NCBI GenBank assembly: GCA_963605535.1
Contig: CAVCXB010000040.1
Span: 1 to 23,920 of the forward strand
DNA: 23,920 nt
Origin: Anthropogastromicrobium chipingensis_A
Lineage (GTDB): Bacteria; Bacillota; Clostridia; Lachnospirales; Lachnospiraceae
Reading direction: 5' to 3'
In this document: piece after piece, positions 1-7,014 of the stretch
Numbering within the stretch: the first letter of the stretch is position 1
Layout: each line of letters begins with the position of its first letter
Made by a program: the position numbers and the translations under genes
The notes under the pieces: model-generated
The model's input: the letters and a program-made list of their open reading frames with translations, nothing else
What the model was told of the DNA's origin: nothing
Database searches by the model: none

Positions 1-882
1 GTTATGGACAACCCGAATTTCCGTTTTGTTAAGGAAAGCATCACCGACCGCGAGGCTGTTTACAAGCTGTTCGAGGAGGAGCATCCAGACATCGTTGTAA
101 ACTTTGCTGCTGAGAGCCATGTTGACCGTTCCATCGAAAATCCGGAAGTTTTCTTAAATACCAACATTCTTGGAACTGCTGTTTTAATGGATGCTTGCCG
201 CAAGTATGGCATCAAACGTTATCATCAGGTTTCCACCGATGAGGTGTACGGCGATCTGCCGCTTGACCGCCCGGATCTGTTCTTCACCGAGGAGACTCCA
301 ATCCACACCAGCAGCCCATACAGTTCTTCTAAGGCTGGTGCTGATTTATTGGTTCTTGCTTATCACAGAACCTACGGTCTGCCTGTTACCATCAGCCGCT
401 GCTCCAACAACTACGGCCCGTATCACTTCCCGGAGAAGCTGATCCCGCTGATGATCGCAAATGCATTAAATGACAAGCCGCTGCCGGTTTATGGTACCGG
501 TGAGAACGTTCGTGACTGGCTGTACGTTGAGGATCACTGCCGTGCAATCGACCTGATCATCCACAAGGGACGCGTTGGTGAGGTTTACAATGTTGGTGGA
601 CACAACGAGATGAAGAATATCGACATCGTTAAGATCATCTGCAAGGAGCTTGGAAAGCCTGAGAGCCTGATCACCTTCGTAGGTGACCGTAAGGGACATG
701 ATATGCGTTACGCAATCGACCCGACCAAGATCCACAATGAGTTAGGCTGGCTGCCAGAGACCAAGTTCGCTGACGGTATCAAGAAGACCATTCAGTGGTA
801 CTTAGACAACAAGGAGTGGTGGGAGACCATCATCTCTGGTGAGTATCAGAACTACTACGAGACGATGTACGGAAACCGCTAA
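1..882 (+). CDS. rfbB: dTDP-glucose 4,6-dehydratase, 5' end outside window
   Basis: This enzyme converts dTDP-glucose to dTDP-4-keto-6-deoxyglucose, the second step of cytoplasmic dTDP-L-rhamnose synthesis for cell-surface polysaccharide. About 293 codons are visible against roughly 340 in the family. The missing part is the N-terminal nucleotide-binding GxxGxxG segment, and the frame is open to base 1, so this is a window-edge truncation and not a pseudogene; the ATG at 4 is internal. Visible signatures are NFAAESHVDRSI, the catalytic STDEVYGDL block with the Thr-Asp-Glu typical of RmlB, the YSSSK (YxxxK) motif, and the substrate-binding SNNYGPYHFPEKLIPLMI block. The stop codon overlaps by one base a possible ATG of the next gene, so the pair is one operon. 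Family assignment is firm; the upstream rfbA/rfbC genes are inferred only. Confidence 0.96.
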   Translation, partial: VMDNPNFRFVKESITDREAVYKLFEEEHPDIVVNFAAESHVDRSIENPEVFLNTNILGTAVLMDACRKYGIKRYHQVSTDEVYGDLPLDRPDLFFTEETPIHTSSPYSSSKAGADLLVLAYHRTYGLPVTISRCSNNYGPYHFPEKLIPLMIANALNDKPLPVYGTGENVRDWLYVEDHCRAIDLIIHKGRVGEVYNVGGHNEMKNIDIVKIICKELGKPESLITFVGDRKGHDMRYAIDPTKIHNELGWLPETKFADGIKKTIQWYLDNKEWWETIISGEYQNYYETMYGNR

Positions 883-883
883 T

Positions 884-888
884 GGAGG
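884..888 (+). promoter_or_regulatory. Shine-Dalgarno GGAGG that sets the rfbD start
   Basis: GGAGG lies five bases before the ATG at 894. An in-frame ATG at 882 overlaps the rfbB stop but would place this site inside the gene. The protein from 894 begins MKVFVTG, which is where the Rossmann fold of this family normally begins, so 894 is the better start. Confidence 0.75.
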
Positions 889-893
889 TCGCT

Positions 894-1835
894 ATGAAAG
901 TATTTGTTACTGGAGTTGCCGGTCAGCTCGGACATGACGTAATGAATGAGCTGGCAAAGCGTGGCTATGAGGGAATCGGAACCGATATCGCACCAGAATA
1001 TTCTGGCGCCGCTGACGGTACTGCTGTTGTTTCCATGCCGTATGTTCAGCTTGATATCACAGATGCGGATGCTGTTGACAAGATCATCTGTGAGTTAAAG
1101 CCAGATGTTGTTGTTCACTGCGCTGCATGGACTGCCGTTGATCTGGCTGAGGATGAGGACAAGAAGGATAAAGTACACGCAATCAATGCGGACGGTACCG
1201 CAAACATCGCAAAGGCCTGCAAGAAAACAGGCAGCAAGATGGTTTACATCAGCACCGATTATGTATTTGACGGTCAGGGTACTACTCCGTGGACACCAGA
1301 CTGCAAGGATTACAAGCCATTAAATGTTTACGGCCAGTCAAAGCTTGACGGTGAGCTGGCTGTTTCCAGCACACTTGACAACTACTTTATCGTGCGTATT
1401 GCATGGGTATTTGGCAAGAACGGAAAGAACTTCATCAAGACAATGTTAAATGTTGCCAAGACTCACAGCACCTTAAAGGTAGTCAATGACCAGATTGGTA
1501 CACCGACCTATACCTTTGACCTTGCAAGACTGCTTGTTGACATGATCGAAACTGACAAGTACGGCTACTATCATGTAACAAACGAGGGTGGTTATATCAG
1601 CTGGTATGATTTCACAAAGGAAATCTTCCGTCAGGCTACTCTTCTCGGACGCACCGAGTACGGCGAGGACAAGGTTACCGTTCTTCCTGTTACTACTGCT
1701 GAGTATGGTCTTTCCAAGGCTGCAAGACCGTTTAACAGCCGCCTGGAAAAGTCCAAGCTGGTTGAGAATGGATTTACTCCACTTCCGACCTGGCAGGATG
1801 CAGTTGCAAGATATTTAAAGGAAATTGAATTCTAA
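894..1835 (+). CDS. rfbD: dTDP-4-dehydrorhamnose reductase
   Basis: This NAD(P)H-dependent short-chain reductase makes dTDP-L-rhamnose from dTDP-4-keto-rhamnose, the last step of the pathway. The 313-residue protein starts with the dinucleotide motif VTGVAGQLG (residues 5-13). It carries the STDYVFDG block (Thr121 region) and the catalytic YGQSK (Tyr146, Lys150), and the C-terminal half has the usual DQIGTPTYT substrate-binding loop. Length is near the family norm, with a slightly longer N-terminal half around residues 30-50. It follows rfbB with essentially no gap and is followed by a strong terminator, so it is the last gene of the operon. Codon choice resembles that of rfbB. The start at 894 was chosen on the GGAGG site; 882 is the alternative and would add four residues. 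Confidence 0.95.
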   Translation: MKVFVTGVAGQLGHDVMNELAKRGYEGIGTDIAPEYSGAADGTAVVSMPYVQLDITDADAVDKIICELKPDVVVHCAAWTAVDLAEDEDKKDKVHAINADGTANIAKACKKTGSKMVYISTDYVFDGQGTTPWTPDCKDYKPLNVYGQSKLDGELAVSSTLDNYFIVRIAWVFGKNGKNFIKTMLNVAKTHSTLKVVNDQIGTPTYTFDLARLLVDMIETDKYGYYHVTNEGGYISWYDFTKEIFRQATLLGRTEYGEDKVTVLPVTTAEYGLSKAARPFNSRLEKSKLVENGFTPLPTWQDAVARYLKEIEF

Positions 1836-1850
1836 AAAAATGGCTCTTAG

Positions 1851-1893
1851 AAAAAGCTGCGACAGTTCTTCACAAGACTGTGGCAGCTTTTTT
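1851..1893. terminator. Rho-independent terminator between rfbD and the convergent reductase
   Basis: The arms AAAAAGCTGCGACAGT and ACTGTGGCAGCTTTTT pair over 16 positions with one mismatch, around a ten-base loop, and a T run follows. The mirror-image A run on the left arm lets it work on the minus strand too, where it would end transcription of the broken aldo/keto reductase that stops at 1933. Confidence 0.85.
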
Positions 1894-1932
1894 GCTTATC
1901 TATTTTGAGCCGATGGCTCTCAATTTGTTAAT

Positions 1933-2807
1933 TTATTTGTTCTCGAATTCCTTTGCAACATCAACAAGAAGATCACGGATGCGAAGGTGCTGTGGACATG
2001 CCTTCTCACACTTGCCGCACTTGATACAGTCAGAAGCCTTGCGGCCCGGTGCGGTATGTACGACATTGTAATAGTAATCTGCATTCCAGTCATGATAGAT
2101 CTGCTTCGTGTTCATAACGGCAAACAAATCCGGAATCTTGATCTGCTTTGGACATCCAGCCTCGCAGTAACGACAGGCCGTACATGGAATCAGATTCATA
2201 TCTTTAAAGATCTTCTGAACCTTTGCGACTGCCGCTAACTCCTTCTCATTAAGCGGCTTGAAATCCTTCATGTAGCTTAAGTTATCTTCCATCTGCTCCA
2301 TGTTGCTCATACCGGAAAGAACCATCATCATACCCTCAAAGCCTGCTGCAAAACGGATTGCATAGCTGGCTGGGCTGCCACCATGCAGCTCATCAAATAC
2401 AGCCTTTGCTGCCTCTGGCAAATTGACAAGATTGCCACCCTTTACTGGCTCCATTACGATCACCGGCTTATTGTGCTTGCGAGCATCAGATAAAAGTCAA
2501 AGTAATCAACACCACACCACTCAAGCTGCTGCTCAAAAAATGGACGAATATCTTCTTCCTTCTTAAAGAAGAAATTGGTCAGCTTATCGGTCAGTACATA
2601 CTGATCGCGCGGGTAACGGCTGGTCAGACATTCCTTTAATGCAAGCTCACTCTTACCACCGATATAGCCGTGTGCGGTATCAAAATAGTTGAAACCTTCT
2701 TCTAAGAAGCGATCTACCATTTTCTTTGTCTGCTCAATGTCCACGACATCGCCATTCATTGGAAGACGCATACAGCCAAATCCAAAGTTTTTCTTCACAT
2801 TTTCCAT
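1933..2807 (-). pseudogene. Aldo/keto reductase with 4Fe-4S domain, broken by internal deletion
   Basis: Two reading frames together make one aldo/keto reductase of the type with a C-terminal ferredoxin domain. The first (2807 to 2460) has FGFGCMRLPMNG and the catalytic Asp, Tyr and Lys in FDTAHGY and LTDKLTN. The second (2463 to 1933) resumes at the conserved KPVIVMEPVKGG strand and ends with two cysteine motifs, CTACRYCEAGCP and CIKCGKCEKACP, which would each bind a 4Fe-4S cluster. The join lies near 2484-2492: the first frame reads DFYLM and then leaves the family, while the second frame picks up at ARKHNKPV. Roughly 80 family residues are missing, including the catalytic His that normally follows YLM, and the frame is lost. 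The 5' end has a fair ribosome site (GAGAGG) and looks intact. I conclude it is inactive. A sequencing error alone cannot explain the missing stretch. Confidence 0.85.
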
Positions 2808-2856
2808 TATTCTTACCTCTCTTTTCTTGTATTCATTTTTGGAGTTGCGTGCACGA

Positions 2857-2925
2857 TTCCGAAATATTCAACATGATTTAAAAGATGTGCCACAGGCCCC
2901 GGAAGCACCGGAGATTTCAGCGTAA
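2857..2925 (+). pseudogene. Possible C-terminal tail of a lost plus-strand gene
   Basis: In one plus-strand frame the last 22 codons before a TAA read as a plausible protein end, from FRNIQHDL to PEAPEISA, with a Pro/Ala/Glu-rich finish. Upstream the frame runs into the start region of the opposite-strand reductase gene and loses coding character. It may be the 3' remnant of a gene whose body was deleted. I do not recognise the family, and a chance frame is a real alternative. Confidence 0.25.
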
Positions 2926-2937
2926 CTGATAGAAATG

Positions 2938-2973
2938 TTGTAATAAATATTGTAATAAATACTGTAACAAATT
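2938..2973. repeat. Three tandem 12-bp A/T-rich repeats
   Basis: TTGTAATAAATA occurs twice head to tail (2938-2949 and 2950-2961), followed by a diverged third copy, CTGTAACAAATT (2962-2973), that overlaps the stop codon of the esterase gene. No function can be assigned; it may be simple slippage. Confidence 0.8.
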
Positions 2974-3895
2974 ACATCACCCGCGCGATAAATTGCATCA
3001 CGATCGTCTGAATCTCTTCGGTCCAGAACTCACTTCCGCCGTGGTCTGCGCCCTCTAAGAAATACAGACTTACATCTTTGCCACATTCCTTGAGTTTTTT
3101 GTACACGATGGCGCTGACGCGTGGATTGATCGTGCGGTCTTTTGTTCCATGGAACATCAAAACAGGAGGCAGTGGTGTATTCTCATTCACGTTGCACTCA
3201 ACGGACAACTTCTGGCAAATTTCTGGATGCTCACGCAGATTGACACCGCCTGCCTCTTTTCCCTCTGGGCTGTCTGGCAGATGATGATTTACCGTGCTTG
3301 GCATACCATCTTCGATCATCAAACTATTGGCACCATAGAAAGAAATGATGCCCTTTGCCGCAGCACTCACGCCCGGGAAGAGATTCGTCTTTTCCTCATC
3401 GTCCTGCACGATCTGAGAAAACATTGCCGCATGACCGCCAGAAGAATCGCCGCCGACAACAACATGATTTGCATCGACACCATATTCTGCGGCATGTGCC
3501 TTCATGAAACGAATCGCATTTCTCGTATCTACTGCAACCGCCGGGAACGGTGCAATTCCAGAATGACGATACTCTACAATCGCAATTACATAGCCTTTCT
3601 CCGCGAATCTTGCCAACAATCCCACCTTGGCATTTACATTTTGTTTGAACCATGCTGATCCCTGCACGTAAACCAGACATGGATACTTTTTTTGTGTCAG
3701 ATCGCTGTGGTCCAGATTTCGTGACTGCGGCTTAATGATTAGTAAATGCAGCGGCACGCCATCCACATTTGCATATTCAACGCTTGGATAAATATAGGTT
3801 CCAATCTCATCTCCGCTTGTCAAAATCCGAACAGCACCTTCCACTTCCTCATCAAAGGATGGATATTCTTCATAAGTCCAATCTTTAATTTCCAT
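2972..3895 (-). CDS. Alpha/beta-hydrolase esterase (acetyl-esterase/BD-FAE-like)
   Basis: A 307-residue cytoplasmic serine hydrolase with no signal peptide or membrane segment. The nucleophile elbow is GGDSSGGHA, with Ser151 the likely nucleophile. The rest of the triad is Asp253 in HGTKDRTINP and His285 in EGADHGG, in the usual order and spacing. The oxyanion region is VQGSAW (77-82) where most relatives have HGGxW. Enzymes of this type remove acetyl or feruloyl groups from plant or microbial polysaccharides, or hydrolyse small esters; the substrate cannot be read from sequence. The start is supported by a strong AGGAGG about ten bases upstream. It is transcribed alone or after the broken hydrolase at 4049, with its own extended -10 promoter and a tandem 13-bp repeat in the leader. 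Fold assignment is firm, substrate is open. Confidence 0.88.
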   Translation of the reverse strand: MEIKDWTYEEYPSFDEEVEGAVRILTSGDEIGTYIYPSVEYANVDGVPLHLLIIKPQSRNLDHSDLTQKKYPCLVYVQGSAWFKQNVNAKVGLLARFAEKGYVIAIVEYRHSGIAPFPAVAVDTRNAIRFMKAHAAEYGVDANHVVVGGDSSGGHAAMFSQIVQDDEEKTNLFPGVSAAAKGIISFYGANSLMIEDGMPSTVNHHLPDSPEGKEAGGVNLREHPEICQKLSVECNVNENTPLPPVLMFHGTKDRTINPRVSAIVYKKLKECGKDVSLYFLEGADHGGSEFWTEEIQTIVMQFIARVM

Positions 3896-3925
3896 TTTCT
3901 CTTATCCTCCTGCAACTTTGAATCG

Positions 3926-3951
3926 TTATCACAATTTTTTATCACAATTTT
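3926..3951. repeat. Perfect tandem 13-bp repeat in the esterase leader
   Basis: TTATCACAATTTT is repeated exactly, head to tail, 31-56 bases upstream of the esterase start codon. It lies between the candidate promoter and the ribosome site. It could be a regulator-binding repeat or a slippage product. Confidence 0.75.
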
Positions 3952-4004
3952 ATTAACCATTTTGCGAATTATTGTAATGATATTATTTTTATGATACTAT
4001 TTTT

Positions 4005-4013
4005 ATTATAGCA
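4005..4013 (-). promoter_or_regulatory. Extended -10 promoter for the esterase
   Basis: On the minus strand TGCTATAAT is a perfect -10 hexamer with the extended TGn element. The hexamer at the -35 distance (TTTTCG) is poor, as is common with extended -10 promoters. It would give a leader of about 100 bases that contains the 13-bp tandem repeat. Confidence 0.5.
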
Positions 4014-4048
4014 CTTTAAAAGCTGCACGAAAAGAGCCGCCGATTAAA

Positions 4049-5077
4049 TTATTTTGCCAATTCATCAATCCATGCAAATAATTCGTCCAAATCATAATCT
4101 CCGCTGTGCGGCAAGCCCCACGGCAAAGCAAAATCAACCTGATATCCCTTATTTTTCAAAAGGGTCGCCAAAATCACTGGAATTGCAATCGAGGTATCAC
4201 GGTCAAATGCGCCATGACGAATTCTCCAATTTTTCGCAATGTCACAATTTTCATCTTGAATAAATGGAACTGGATTGATCATGCGAATCACCTTCGCATC
4301 TGCGAGTTCTCCATTCACTTTTGAATGCTGCGCGGCAAACTCGGTAAAATGTCTTGCAAATACATTCTCGTCTCCAAATTCCTCATTCTCACAGCTGTCA
4401 AGCGAAATCGAATCAAACGCAGGTGTCGGCTTCATGCGCGTAATTTTTGCCACATATGCATCCACATCAATCCCCGCCGATGTGATATAATCCTGATCTT
4501 CAATTTCGCTTCCCGAAACCATAAGCTCTTTCAAGCGGTTCTGTGAATCATGTGTTGCCTTTTCTTTTGCCGCCGCTGCAAGCACAAAATGCATTACATA
4601 CTCCTTAAACGAGCCTTCTCCATTTTCCTCAAGTATCAGTTCATTGCCTGATTCATCTTTTAACGCTAAGCTGTTTACATAAGCAGGAAAGGCTGCCTTC
4701 AATTCTTTTGACAATTCCTGCTGCTCTTCATCGAGCTTGCCCACAATAGGCGTCATCTTTGATCCCTCTGGCGTCATCTCAAAATTCATTCTGTGATACG
4801 TCGTCTCTTTCTGAAAAAGCCATTCATATGCAGCGTCTGCATGTTCCAAATTGTGAATCGGGCAATAGCAGCTTGCCGCAAAAATATCATCTCGCGCCGT
4901 GGCTGCTCCAATTTCCTTTAAATACGGTTCATATTCCTTTGCATTTCCTGTTGCTCCGGCTAATGCGGAGAGCGCGCCACCCGCCGAAGTTCCATTTGTA
5001 ATGATTTTTTCCACATCACCCGGCACTACTCCTGCGTTGCATTCCGAAGGGATGGCAATGCAATCGTATCCTTGCAC
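4049..5077 (-). pseudogene. Tannase-like alpha/beta hydrolase, N-terminus deleted
   Basis: The frame encodes the larger C-terminal part of an alpha/beta hydrolase resembling bacterial subtype B tannases. From the GTG at 5077, Ser31 lies in the nucleophile elbow ITNGTSAGGALS, Asp292 in HGAFDRDTS and His324 in LPHSGDYD. The 32-residue Asp-His gap equals that I recall for the Lactobacillus plantarum tannase triad. The family normally has well over a hundred residues before the serine elbow, including the oxyanion strand; here only 30 precede it. About the first 14 of those (5077 to ~5035) are an out-of-frame reading of another gene, the sugar-nucleotide reductase fragment below. The GTG has no convincing ribosome site. 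I therefore read it as a headless remnant left by a deletion, though a stable short protein could still be made. Confidence 0.75.
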
Positions 5078-5137
5078 AATTCCATAAGCTTATGTCCCAC
5101 AAATCCCTTTGCCCCTGTAATCAGAATCCTCTTCTAT
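5035..5137 (-). pseudogene. N-terminal fragment of a sugar-nucleotide reductase/epimerase
   Basis: In the frame that starts at AAG 5133 the DNA reads KRILITGAKGFVGHKLMELC and then KDTIALPSLRNAT, the start of an NAD(P)-dependent dTDP-4-dehydrorhamnose-reductase-like or epimerase protein with its GxxGxxG motif. A GGAGAGG ribosome-site relic lies just upstream. The expected ATG reads ATAG, so the start codon also seems lost by a one-base insertion. After about 34 codons the homology stops near 5035 and the tannase-like hydrolase begins in another frame. The two genes were probably neighbours or distant loci joined by a deletion. The Rossmann motif makes the identity of the fragment clear; its exact subfamily is a guess. 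Confidence 0.65.
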
Positions 5138-5177
5138 GCCTCTCCAATCTTTTACCGTTTACACGCAAATTTTCCGT

Positions 5178-5588
5178 TTAAATAATAGTTCCCTCCAAAT
5201 GATCCAATTCATGCTGACAGATCTGCGCATACCAGCCACTGAGCTTTATTCTTTTCTTTTTCCAGTTTTTATCAAGATATTCAACTTCGATGTTTTGATA
5301 GCGCGTTGTTTTTCTCACACCAACAAGGGACAGACAGCCTTCCTCTGCCTCATACGGTGTGTCCGCCTTCAACAAAACTGGATTGAACATGACAAGATCT
5401 ACCAAACCCATGTTGACAATGATTACTCTCTTTTTAACGCCAATCATGTTTGCTGCCATGCCTACACAGCCCTCACGATTTGCCTCAAGCGTGTCCTCCA
5501 AGTCTTTTCCTACCTGCAAGTCGGCCTTCGTCGCTTCCTCTGACTTTTGTCCCAGAAAAAATATATCCTTCATAATCGGCTTTACCAT
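5178..5588 (-). CDS. def: Peptide deformylase, divergent type
   Basis: A 136-residue metalloenzyme of the family that removes the formyl group from new N-terminal methionines. Metal ligands are Cys85 in EEGCLSLVG and His126 and His130 in QHELDH, with catalytic Glu127. Motif 1, normally GxGxAAxQxG, reads CVGMAANMIG (41-50): the first Gly is Cys and the catalytic-site Gln is Met. I recall this variant from short clostridial deformylases, so it is probably a subfamily trait and not decay. A longer reading from 5621 exists, but AAGGAG sits nine bases before the ATG at 5588, which decides the start. It follows the acetyltransferase gene by 48 bases and probably shares its promoter. A housekeeping copy may exist elsewhere; this one could be a paralogue with a narrower role. 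Confidence 0.88.
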   Translation of the reverse strand: MVKPIMKDIFFLGQKSEEATKADLQVGKDLEDTLEANREGCVGMAANMIGVKKRVIIVNMGLVDLVMFNPVLLKADTPYEAEEGCLSLVGVRKTTRYQNIEVEYLDKNWKKKRIKLSGWYAQICQHELDHLEGTII

Positions 5589-5636
5589 AGTGTGTCTCTC
5601 CTTCTGCAATTCAACATCCATTTTAGATTTATGTTT

Positions 5637-6128
5637 TTAAATTTTCTTTTCCATATATCCACAAGTGAATGGAAAAAAGTCAAATTTTTGTGTACCTGTA
5701 TGATAAAATCCATTTTTTTCATACCAAGCTCTTAAAACCGTATTTTCTTCCACAATACCAATTTTAATTTTTTCTGCTTCTAATTTTCGTGCGCGTTCAA
5801 AACAATCTTGAAGCAGCTTTGTTCCAATCTTATGATGCCTATATTCCGGTAAAACGGATAAATTATTCAATTCTATTTCTTTCTTACTTAACAGTGCAAG
5901 TGAATAGTATCCTACAATTTTACCATCAAGTAAGAACACATACATTGGTCTCTTCTCCACACAAAGCTGCTGTTTCAAACGATTTTCATTTATTGAAAAT
6001 GCAGTAAATCGAGGGGCATTTTCAATTGTAAAACCATATTGATCTGCAACTGTCTTAAATGCATTTTGAATCACTTGTACACATTCTGGCAGTTCTTCCA
6101 ATGTTACTTCTCGAATATTCTCTTTCAT
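5637..6128 (-). CDS. GNAT-family N-acetyltransferase
   Basis: A 163-residue soluble GNAT protein that would transfer an acetyl group from acetyl-CoA to an amine. The central strand is YVFLLDGKIVGYYSLALL (63-80). Motif A, the CoA pyrophosphate loop, is LSVLPEYRHHKIGTKLL (90-106), with RHHKIG standing for the usual RxxGIG. The C-terminal part has the motif B pattern NTVLRAWYEKNGFYHTG. The substrate is not predictable. The start at 6128 is preceded by AAGGAGAGGG, while the longer reading from 6149 would include that site. A near-consensus sigma-A promoter lies just upstream, and the deformylase gene follows closely, so the two are likely co-transcribed. Confidence 0.88.
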   Translation of the reverse strand: MKENIREVTLEELPECVQVIQNAFKTVADQYGFTIENAPRFTAFSINENRLKQQLCVEKRPMYVFLLDGKIVGYYSLALLSKKEIELNNLSVLPEYRHHKIGTKLLQDCFERARKLEAEKIKIGIVEENTVLRAWYEKNGFYHTGTQKFDFFPFTCGYMEKKI

Positions 6129-6158
6129 GCGTTCTCCCTCTCCTTCCAATTTTTACTT

Positions 6159-6187
6159 ATTGTACCATCAGAATCTATGCTTTTCAA
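6159..6187 (-). promoter_or_regulatory. Sigma-A promoter for the acetyltransferase-deformylase pair
   Basis: On the minus strand TTGAAA (6187-6182) and TACAAT (6164-6159) are separated by exactly 17 bases, each one mismatch from consensus. The predicted start point is about 25 bases before the start codon at 6128. It lies directly downstream of the terminator of the XRE gene, which fits a new transcription unit. Confidence 0.7.
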
Positions 6188-6195
6188 TACACGAC

Positions 6196-6234
6196 AAAAA
6201 GAAAGCAGGAGACTCTGCAATTACAGAATCTCCC
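6196..6234 (-). terminator. Rho-independent terminator after the XRE regulator
   Basis: On the minus strand GGAGATTCTG and CAGAGTCTCC form a ten-base-pair stem with one G-T pair and a short loop (TAATTG), followed by a T-rich tract (TGCTTTCTTTTT). Confidence 0.75.
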
Positions 6235-6244
6235 ACATAAAACT

Positions 6245-6342
6245 TACCCAAACAATTCTTTTGCTGCTTTTTCCAGTTCTCTTCTCTCTTGTGTATTGTC
6301 GTATCCACCATTCCGGTCATCAATTGGAATTGCGCACTGGAT
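6245..6342 (-). pseudogene. Possible C-terminal remnant downstream of the XRE gene
   Basis: In the frame one base from the XRE gene, about 32 codons read through IPIDDRNGGYDNTQ and RRELEKAAKELFG to a TAA at 6245. The end has a helical, charged, real-protein look and sits just before a terminator. It may be the tail of a gene fused to the regulator by a deletion, or the frameshifted end of the regulator itself. I do not recognise it. Confidence 0.25.
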
Positions 6343-6544
6343 TTCCCGTAATTAACTCGGCAACTGATACGCGAAGCGCATCCGCAATTGGTTCCAACAG
6401 CGTAATATCTGGATACCCCTTTCCTGTCTCCCACTTGGAAACCGTCTTATCACTTACTCCAATCTTTTCAGCAAGTTGCACCTGCGTAATCTTATTTTTC
6501 TCGCGCAATTCCTTAATCGTAGTTCCTGTTACATATTGATTCAT
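6320..6544 (-). CDS. XRE-family helix-turn-helix regulator, short
   Basis: A 74-residue DNA-binding protein made almost wholly of one HTH_3 domain: TIKELREKNKITQVQLAEKIGVSDKTVSKWETGKGYPDI, with the recognition helix around SDKTVSKWE. It is typical of small clostridial XRE proteins, several of which I recall continuing into a C-terminal cysteine-rich or other domain after a TGNxVxNxN-like linker. Here the protein stops right after that linker (ITGNPVRNSN), and another frame then takes over, so the gene may have lost its C-terminal domain. A GGAGG site ten bases upstream supports the ATG at 6544. A 13-base palindrome lies about 54 bases upstream and could be its own operator. Confidence 0.85.
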   Translation of the reverse strand: MNQYVTGTTIKELREKNKITQVQLAEKIGVSDKTVSKWETGKGYPDITLLEPIADALRVSVAELITGNPVRNSN

Positions 6545-6567
6545 AATACTTTTACCTCCATGTGCCT

Positions 6568-6610
6568 ATTGTACGGTATATGGAGAACCTTCGCTACCTA
6601 CGAATCGTAG
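6568..6610 (-). promoter_or_regulatory. Candidate XRE promoter with palindromic operator
   Basis: On the minus strand TACAAT (6573-6568) could be a -10 box; the -35 match is weak (TAGCGA, 17 bases away). Immediately upstream lies CTACGAATCGTAG (6598-6610), a perfect inverted repeat with one central base. Small XRE proteins often bind such sites in their own control region. This is inference from position and symmetry. Confidence 0.35.
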
Positions 6611-6669
6611 AGTTGGATTCATGCGAACACAAATCACTAGCTATTTTACTTTTTCTATTTGCTTTTTAT

Positions 6670-6888
6670 TTATTCTTCCGTTTCGTTTTCTTCATCCGCA
6701 TCGGTATCTGGACTATAGGCACCATTTGTCCCATTATAGCATCCAAACATCTGATTTTTGCGTGGAGAACAAAACATTCCGATCACGGTTCCTAACAGAA
6801 ACAAAACCACACCCATAAGTACAAGTTCGCGTCCTGTATACTTTCCTTCGCTGATGTCGCTTACTATTTTTTCGTATTTCTTTCTCAT
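6670..6888 (-). CDS. Small single-span membrane protein of unknown function
   Basis: A 72-residue protein with a basic N-terminus (MRKKYEK), one hydrophobic helix at about 21-40 (ELVLMGVVLFLLGTVIGMFC), a short loop with SPRKNQMFGCYNGTNG, and a strongly acidic tail (DTDADEENETEE). The charge pattern suggests the N-terminus faces the cytoplasm. A longer reading from 6963 exists, but AAGGA sits just before the ATG at 6888. I recall similar short proteins in Lachnospiraceae but know no function. It lies upstream of the XRE gene on the same strand with about 125 bases between, so the two need not be one operon. Confidence 0.65.
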   Translation of the reverse strand: MRKKYEKIVSDISEGKYTGRELVLMGVVLFLLGTVIGMFCSPRKNQMFGCYNGTNGAYSPDTDADEENETEE

Positions 6889-6975
6889 CTTTCCGTTCCT
6901 TCTTATTTTTTGTTTTAGTTTGTCTTTTCTTTTTCTTATTAGAATACTCGCATCACATACCACATTGACGCAATA

Positions 6976-7014
6976 TTATCTTACCTTTTCCAATAGCACT
7001 ACCGTCTCCACATG
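6976..7014 (-). pseudogene. Possible RNA/DNA methyltransferase C-terminal tail
   Basis: Twelve codons before a TAA read HVETVVLLEKVR. HVETVVLL is the characteristic C-terminal strand of RumA/RlmD-type uracil methyltransferases and related enzymes. The frame is entered straight from the IS66 remnant (frame change near 7014), so a deletion may have joined the two. The fragment is short enough that chance resemblance cannot be excluded. Confidence 0.25.

Noticed and set aside
1..12. rfbB as a true N-terminally truncated gene
   Set aside because: The frame is open to the first base, so the missing part simply lies outside the window.
2938..3951. CRISPR-like repeats
   Set aside because: The two repeat groups are short, head-to-tail without spacers, and differ from each other.
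5077..5077. GTG as a genuine start of a 342-residue hydrolase
   Set aside because: There is no ribosome site, and the first residues come from an out-of-frame reading of a Rossmann-fold gene fragment.
5136..5543. A 135-codon plus-strand frame opposite the deformylase gene
   Set aside because: It is the antisense shadow of the deformylase, has no ribosome site and shows no protein motif.
6168..6434. An 88-codon minus-strand frame overlapping the XRE gene
   Set aside because: It overlaps the clear HTH gene in another frame, runs through the terminator and has no recognisable domain.
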